NCBI RefSeq assembly: GCF_002726155.1
Contig: NZ_PBSH01000039.1
Location: 124,001-188,000, forward strand
Direction: 5' to 3'
DNA: 64,000 nt
Origin: Alcanivorax sp.
Lineage (GTDB): Bacteria > Pseudomonadota > Gammaproteobacteria > Pseudomonadales > Alcanivoracaceae
The number at the start of each line of letters is the position of its first letter. Position 1 is the stretch's first letter. Both the position numbers and the translations under genes were made by a program. Shown in pieces: positions 60,892 through 64,000 of this stretch. Under the pieces are notes generated by a model. The model made no database searches, was not told where the DNA came from, and saw only the letters and a program-made list of their open reading frames with translations.

Positions 60892-61260
60892 ATGGATTAC
60901 CGTCACCGCTTCGCAAAGGATTTGCGAACTCGCATGACAGATGCCGAACGCATTCTATGGAAACACTTGCGCGCGCATCGGCTAAATGGACAGAAATTCC
61001 GACGCCAGCAACCGATAGGGCCCTACATTGTTGACTTCGTTCATCTTGGGGCGAGGCTGATTGTTGAAGCTGACGGCGGTCAGCACAATGAAAGCGAAAC
61101 GGATCAGGTGCGTGATTCCTGGTTAAAGTCTGAAGGCTTTCGCGTTCTCAGATTTTGGAATAACGATATCTTGAACAATACAGATCAGGTGTTGGAGGTA
61201 ATCTTCAGCGCCGTATCACCCTCTCCCTGTCCCTCTCCCCTCAAGGGAGAGGGGACCTAA
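60892..61260 (+). CDS. DUF559 endonuclease-domain protein (Vsr/PD-(D/E)XK-like)
   Basis: 122 residues. The nuclease core has Arg/Lys-rich RFRRQ-type FRRQQPIGPYIVDFV (Asp48), then LIVEADGGQH (Glu59, Asp61, His65) and a final strand RVLRFWNNDIL, as in DUF559/Vsr-like endonucleases. ATG at 60892 has AAGGCAGAG upstream. The last 14 residues (SPSPCPSPLKGEGT) are encoded exactly by the right inverted-repeat arm, in frame, and TAA follows at once; this tail has no place in the fold and is likely a read-in of the repeat. Confidence 0.88.
   Translation: MDYRHRFAKDLRTRMTDAERILWKHLRAHRLNGQKFRRQQPIGPYIVDFVHLGARLIVEADGGQHNESETDQVRDSWLKSEGFRVLRFWNNDILNNTDQVLEVIFSAVSPSPCPSPLKGEGT
61216..61257. repeat. Right 42-bp inverted-repeat arm
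   Basis: Exact reverse complement of 60815-60856. It is translated as the C-terminal tail of the DUF559 protein and ends one base before the stop codon. Confidence 0.95.
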
Positions 61261-61336
61261 TAGATAGGCTGGGGTTTAATAATCGACGATATCCTCTTTC
61301 TCGCTGACCTCAAACCTCATTGCAGCGTGCTGCTTC

Positions 61337-62089
61337 TTACATTATTTTCCCGACCATCCCCAACGGTAAATTCCGCATAGCAAACCCCAGCGGCCCCCAG
61401 GGCCATCCAGGCACCGACGCATTCTTCGGCTCTTTCTCGATGGCTTTCACCAGTGCCTTGCAACCGGTTTCGGTGTCTACCAGAAACGGGGTGTTCTTCA
61501 CTTTTTCGTTAATCTCGGAGCGAATGAAACCCGGAAAAATCGTGGAAACCTTGATCGGTGAATTCTGCAGTTCCACCTGCAAGCCTTCTGCCAGCATGGC
61601 CACGCCGGCCTTGGTGGCCGCATAGGTGGTCAGGTTTTTCTTCATGCCGCGCATGGCGCTGATGGAAGAAATCATTACCAAATGGCCGCTGTTCTGGGCG
61701 CGGAAAATTTCCATGGCGGCTTCGGTTTGTGCCAGCGCAGCCACGAAGTTGGTTTCGGCGGTCTGGCGGTTGGCGTAGAAATACCCGGTGCCCAGGGGTT
61801 GGCCCTTGCCCATCCCGGCGTTGATGATAATGCGGTCGATGCCAGCCAGTTCCGTGCGGAAGGCGTCGAATACCGCAAACACCTGATCGTAGTCGTTCAC
61901 GTCCAGCGGCTTGATCAGCACCTTGATGCCGGGATGTTTTTCTTCCAGCTCGGCCTTCAACGTTTCCAGCCGATCCATGCGCCGGGCACACAGCGCCAGG
62001 TTGCGACCCATGGCCGCAAACAGGCGCGCCATGCCTTCGCCAAGGCCGGAGCTGGCGCCGGTGATTAGAATGTTCTTGCGGACGGGCAT
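61337..62089 (-). CDS. Short-chain dehydrogenase/reductase
   Basis: 250 residues. Cofactor motif TGASSGLGEG (about 10-19), NAGMG (about 90-94), active-site Ser in MISSISAM and Tyr-x-x-x-Lys in TYAATKAGV. FPGFIRSEI follows, typical of classical SDRs. The substrate is unknown. GGAG precedes the ATG at 62089. It is the last of three minus-strand genes, separated from the phosphatase gene by a repeat-filled gap of about 200 bases. Confidence 0.88.
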   Translation of the reverse strand: MPVRKNILITGASSGLGEGMARLFAAMGRNLALCARRMDRLETLKAELEEKHPGIKVLIKPLDVNDYDQVFAVFDAFRTELAGIDRIIINAGMGKGQPLGTGYFYANRQTAETNFVAALAQTEAAMEIFRAQNSGHLVMISSISAMRGMKKNLTTYAATKAGVAMLAEGLQVELQNSPIKVSTIFPGFIRSEINEKVKNTPFLVDTETGCKALVKAIEKEPKNASVPGWPWGPLGFAMRNLPLGMVGKIM

Positions 62090-62243
62090 GATTATTTCTC
62101 CATAGAAGGTGTTGGTAGAAGCGCGGCTTTGCGGCATGGGTCTGAGTGCAGCAACTCAGAAGCGAGTGTCGAGTAGCGAGTTGCGAAAATCAAAAGCGTT
62201 AACGCAAAGCCTTTGGCTTTCAGTTGGAGTGGGTTCTTCTCTT

Positions 62244-62292
62244 CGAAACTCGAAACTCGAAACTCGAAACTCGAAACTCGAAACTCGAAACT
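62244..62292. repeat. Seven-copy heptamer tandem repeat (cgaaact)
   Basis: Seven perfect copies of cgaaact in a row, the last overlapping the stop codon of the phosphatase gene by two bases. A degenerate inverted counterpart (gagtgtcgagtagcgagttg) lies at 62163-62182. Confidence 0.95.
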
Positions 62293-62968
62293 ATCTATAC
62301 GTCACCTGTTCGCTGGGCAGGTGCAGGTGTTCGTTCACTGACACTAGCCGTAACTTGCCAGCGTTCACAAGCACGCGGGTCACACTGGTGTTGATCAGGT
62401 TGCGGTTATAGGTGATCAGCGCTTCCGAATCCAGAGCCATTAACTGTTGGATGATGACGCTGATGGCGCCGCCGGAGGTGAATACCAGGGCGCTGTCGCC
62501 GCTGCTCAGGCTGTTGCCCAGGCTGTAGGTGCTGGCCAGCACCCGTTCACGAAAGGCAGGCCAGCTTTCGCTGTAGTCGCCTTCGCCGCGCTGCCAGCGG
62601 CGCAGGGCCTGCTCAAAGCGCGCCTGGAACACCTTGCGGGGTTGTTCCTGTTCCGCTAACCAGGCGGTGAGCGCGGGGCGGTCGGTGGCCAGGGGCCAGT
62701 CCACGGCGAGCAGCTCTTCGTGGTTGTACTCATTAAAGCCGGTGTCAGTGTGCCATTCTTTGGGCAGGCCCAGCTCGCCCAGCGTGGCTTCCGCGGTTTC
62801 CCGGTGGCGGCGCATGGTGCCGCAGATGGCTCGGGGAAAGCCCAGTGACTGGTTCTGCAAGGCGCGGCCAAGAATACGGCTCTGTTCCCAGCCTGGCTCG
62901 GAAAGCTGGTCGTAATCTTCCTTGCCGAAGCTGGCCTGTCCGTGGCGAATAAGGTAAATCACCGGCAT
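62291..62968 (-). CDS. Histidine phosphatase (phosphoglycerate-mutase-like)
   Basis: 225 residues. The phosphorylated His is in LIRHGQASFG (near residue 9), with Arg in the AICGTMRRHRETAEA stretch and the second His in the HxxE-like VFTSGGAIS segment, where Gly replaces the usual catalytic His (SGGAI rather than SHGG). That substitution may lower activity. It is probably cytosolic. It starts three bases after the stop of the upstream SDR gene, in one operon. Confidence 0.85.
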   Translation of the reverse strand: MPVIYLIRHGQASFGKEDYDQLSEPGWEQSRILGRALQNQSLGFPRAICGTMRRHRETAEATLGELGLPKEWHTDTGFNEYNHEELLAVDWPLATDRPALTAWLAEQEQPRKVFQARFEQALRRWQRGEGDYSESWPAFRERVLASTYSLGNSLSSGDSALVFTSGGAISVIIQQLMALDSEALITYNRNLINTSVTRVLVNAGKLRLVSVNEHLHLPSEQVTYR

Positions 62969-62971
62969 AAA

Positions 62972-63835
62972 TTAGTGCTCTTTTCTTTGTTCGGTTTTTT
63001 CCAGTTTGCGCTGCAGGCGTACTGCGCCTTTCAGCATGATCCGGTTGAACACGAACGGCATGAACCGTTTCATCCAGTAGGCGCGACGGCCGCTCTTGTG
63101 AGGCAGCAGGAAAAACTGCTGCCTGGCCACCGCCTGCTTGATCATCTCGGCAATCTGCTGGGCGTTGAGCTCGTCGCTGGACAGCAGTTTGTCCACGGTT
63201 TCGATCATGCCCGGTTCCGGGGTGCGCATGGACTCGTGAAGATTGGTGCGGAAAAAGCCGGGGCAGACCACGGTGGTATGAATGCCATAGGGCGCCAGTT
63301 CGAAACGCAGGGTTTCGGACAGGGAAATCACGCCAGCCTTGGTCACGTTATAGCTGCCCATTACCGGCGCATTCAGCAGCCCGGCCAGGGAGGCAATGTT
63401 GACGATGTGGCCATGTCCCTGGCGCTTCATCATCGGCACGAATACCTTGCAGCCACGCACCACGCCTTTCACGTTGATATCGAAAATCCAGTCCCAGTCG
63501 GCCATGTCGCCGCGGTCGATGCGGGCGGCGCCAGCCACCCCGGCGTTGTTGACCAGCACATCCAGCCCACCCCAGTTCTGTTCCAGCCATTCCCGTGAAT
63601 TGTTGAAGCTGGCGGCATCGCGCACATCCAGATACTGGTACTGCAATTCCCCGGGCAGATCCTTCAGGGCCGCCAGGGTTTCCGCCGCGCGCTCCTGGTT
63701 CACGTCGCCGATCAGGACGCGTGCGCCATCGCGCAGCCAGGCTTCGGCCATGGCGCGGCCCAGCCCGGAGGCACCGCCGGTAATCAGTACCCGCTGCGCG
63801 TGGGGAGATGTGGTGGTGTTTGCCGATGTGCTCAT
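62972..63835 (-). CDS. Short-chain dehydrogenase/reductase
   Basis: 287 residues. TGGASGLGRAM (about 19-29), NNAGVAGAAR (about 95-104), Ser in NIASLAGL and Tyr-x-x-x-Lys in SYNVTKAGV. The C-terminus is basic and aromatic (GRRAYWMKRFMPFVFNR), suggesting membrane contact and a lipophilic substrate. It is divergent from the LysR gene at the window end, which may regulate the operon of SDR and phosphatase. Confidence 0.9.
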   Translation of the reverse strand: MSTSANTTTSPHAQRVLITGGASGLGRAMAEAWLRDGARVLIGDVNQERAAETLAALKDLPGELQYQYLDVRDAASFNNSREWLEQNWGGLDVLVNNAGVAGAARIDRGDMADWDWIFDINVKGVVRGCKVFVPMMKRQGHGHIVNIASLAGLLNAPVMGSYNVTKAGVISLSETLRFELAPYGIHTTVVCPGFFRTNLHESMRTPEPGMIETVDKLLSSDELNAQQIAEMIKQAVARQQFFLLPHKSGRRAYWMKRFMPFVFNRIMLKGAVRLQRKLEKTEQRKEH

Positions 63836-63908
63836 AGTTTGTCTGTATTACAAAAATGAATGATAGATGCCCATTGACCGATGCTAGAGACCGCGTTTCA
63901 ATAAATCC

Positions 63909-63919
63909 AATGAATCATT
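63909..63919. promoter_or_regulatory. Candidate LysR box
   Basis: AATGA-a-TCATT palindrome in the 106-base divergent promoter between the SDR and lysR genes, 23 bases before the lysR ATG. Confidence 0.4.
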
Positions 63920-63941
63920 GCAATAATTCTGGATAAATCTG

Positions 63942-64000
63942 ATGCATGTTTCGCGATTCGATCTAAACCTCTTTGTGGTCTTCGATGCCATTTACACCGA
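63942..64000 (+). CDS. LysR-family regulator (3' part outside window)
   Basis: Nineteen codons are visible, encoding MHVSRFDLNLFVVFDAIYT. The DLNLF.VFDAIY pattern is the first helix of a LysR winged helix-turn-helix. The divergent position beside an SDR gene fits the usual LysR layout. Confidence 0.8.
   Translation, partial: MHVSRFDLNLFVVFDAIYT

Larger units (their letters stand above)
60815..61257. mobile_element. DUF559 unit bounded by perfect 42-bp inverted repeats
   Basis: The arms at 60815-60856 and 61216-61257 are exact reverse complements over 42 bases. Each arm also folds on itself (ccctctccc/gggagaggg). The enclosed DNA is little more than a DUF559 nuclease gene. This suggests a compact repeat-associated mobile unit; there is no recognisable transposase and no target duplication can be confirmed. 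Confidence 0.5.

Noticed and set aside
62244..62292. CRISPR array
   Set aside because: The repeats are 7 bp and contiguous with no spacers; there are no cas genes in the window.

Overview
The window reads as chromosomal DNA of a free-living, GC-rich gammaproteobacterium. The mix of genes fits an Alcanivorax-like marine hydrocarbon degrader: a GMC alcohol dehydrogenase, a haloalkane dehalogenase, CioAB-type bd oxidase, SelO, RdgC, a split pqiA locus, many SDRs and many TetR/LysR regulators. This assignment is inference from gene content; there is no rRNA or other phylogenetic marker here. I see no tRNA, rRNA, CRISPR array, prophage or complete insertion sequence.

Layout. (1) 0-8 kb: the 3' part of an RND drug-efflux permease, a secreted cupredoxin-like protein, a GluR0-like ligand-gated K+ channel, and a minus-strand response regulator/histidine kinase/cysteine-rich unknown operon. 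(2) 8-14 kb: a complete heavy-metal efflux operon (CzcI-like, CzcC, CzcB, CzcA). (3) 14-32 kb: alcohol and fatty-acid type metabolism (Zn-ADH, GMC oxidoreductase, SDR, alpha/beta hydrolase, patatin lipoprotein) mixed with divergent regulator/target pairs (TetR, MerR, TetR, LysR) whose shared promoters carry visible palindromes. (4) 32-38 kb: an MBL-fold hydrolase, a subclass B3 metallo-beta-lactamase closely resembling L1, a YghU-type GST, SelO and a catalytically degenerate P4-type integrase. (5) 38-54 kb: AdeT-like binding protein, CioAB oxidase, a TetR-YqhD aldehyde-reductase module with two identical operators, GSTs, arylamine N-acetyltransferase, diguanylate cyclase, an amidohydrolase, haloalkane dehalogenase and aldo/keto reductase. 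(6) 54-64 kb: RdgC, a PF05618 protease, an esterase, an SrmB-like helicase, a compact PqiA-PqiA-PqiB lipid-transport operon, a DUF559 nuclease between perfect 42-bp inverted repeats, two SDRs, a phosphoglycerate-mutase-like phosphatase and the start of a LysR gene.

The functional theme is envelope export and detoxification: two RND systems, a lactamase, GSTs, aldehyde reductases, NAT and a dehalogenase, under local one-component regulators. The intergenic DNA is unusually rich in structured repeats: a REP-like family at 4.4, 35.4 and 47.4 kb, a terminator-bearing element present twice at 55 and 58.5 kb, two simple-sequence-armed elements, and the DUF559 unit. The DUF559 unit is the strongest candidate for an undescribed mobile system: its downstream repeat arm encodes, in frame and exactly, the last 14 codons of the nuclease and is followed at once by the stop codon.
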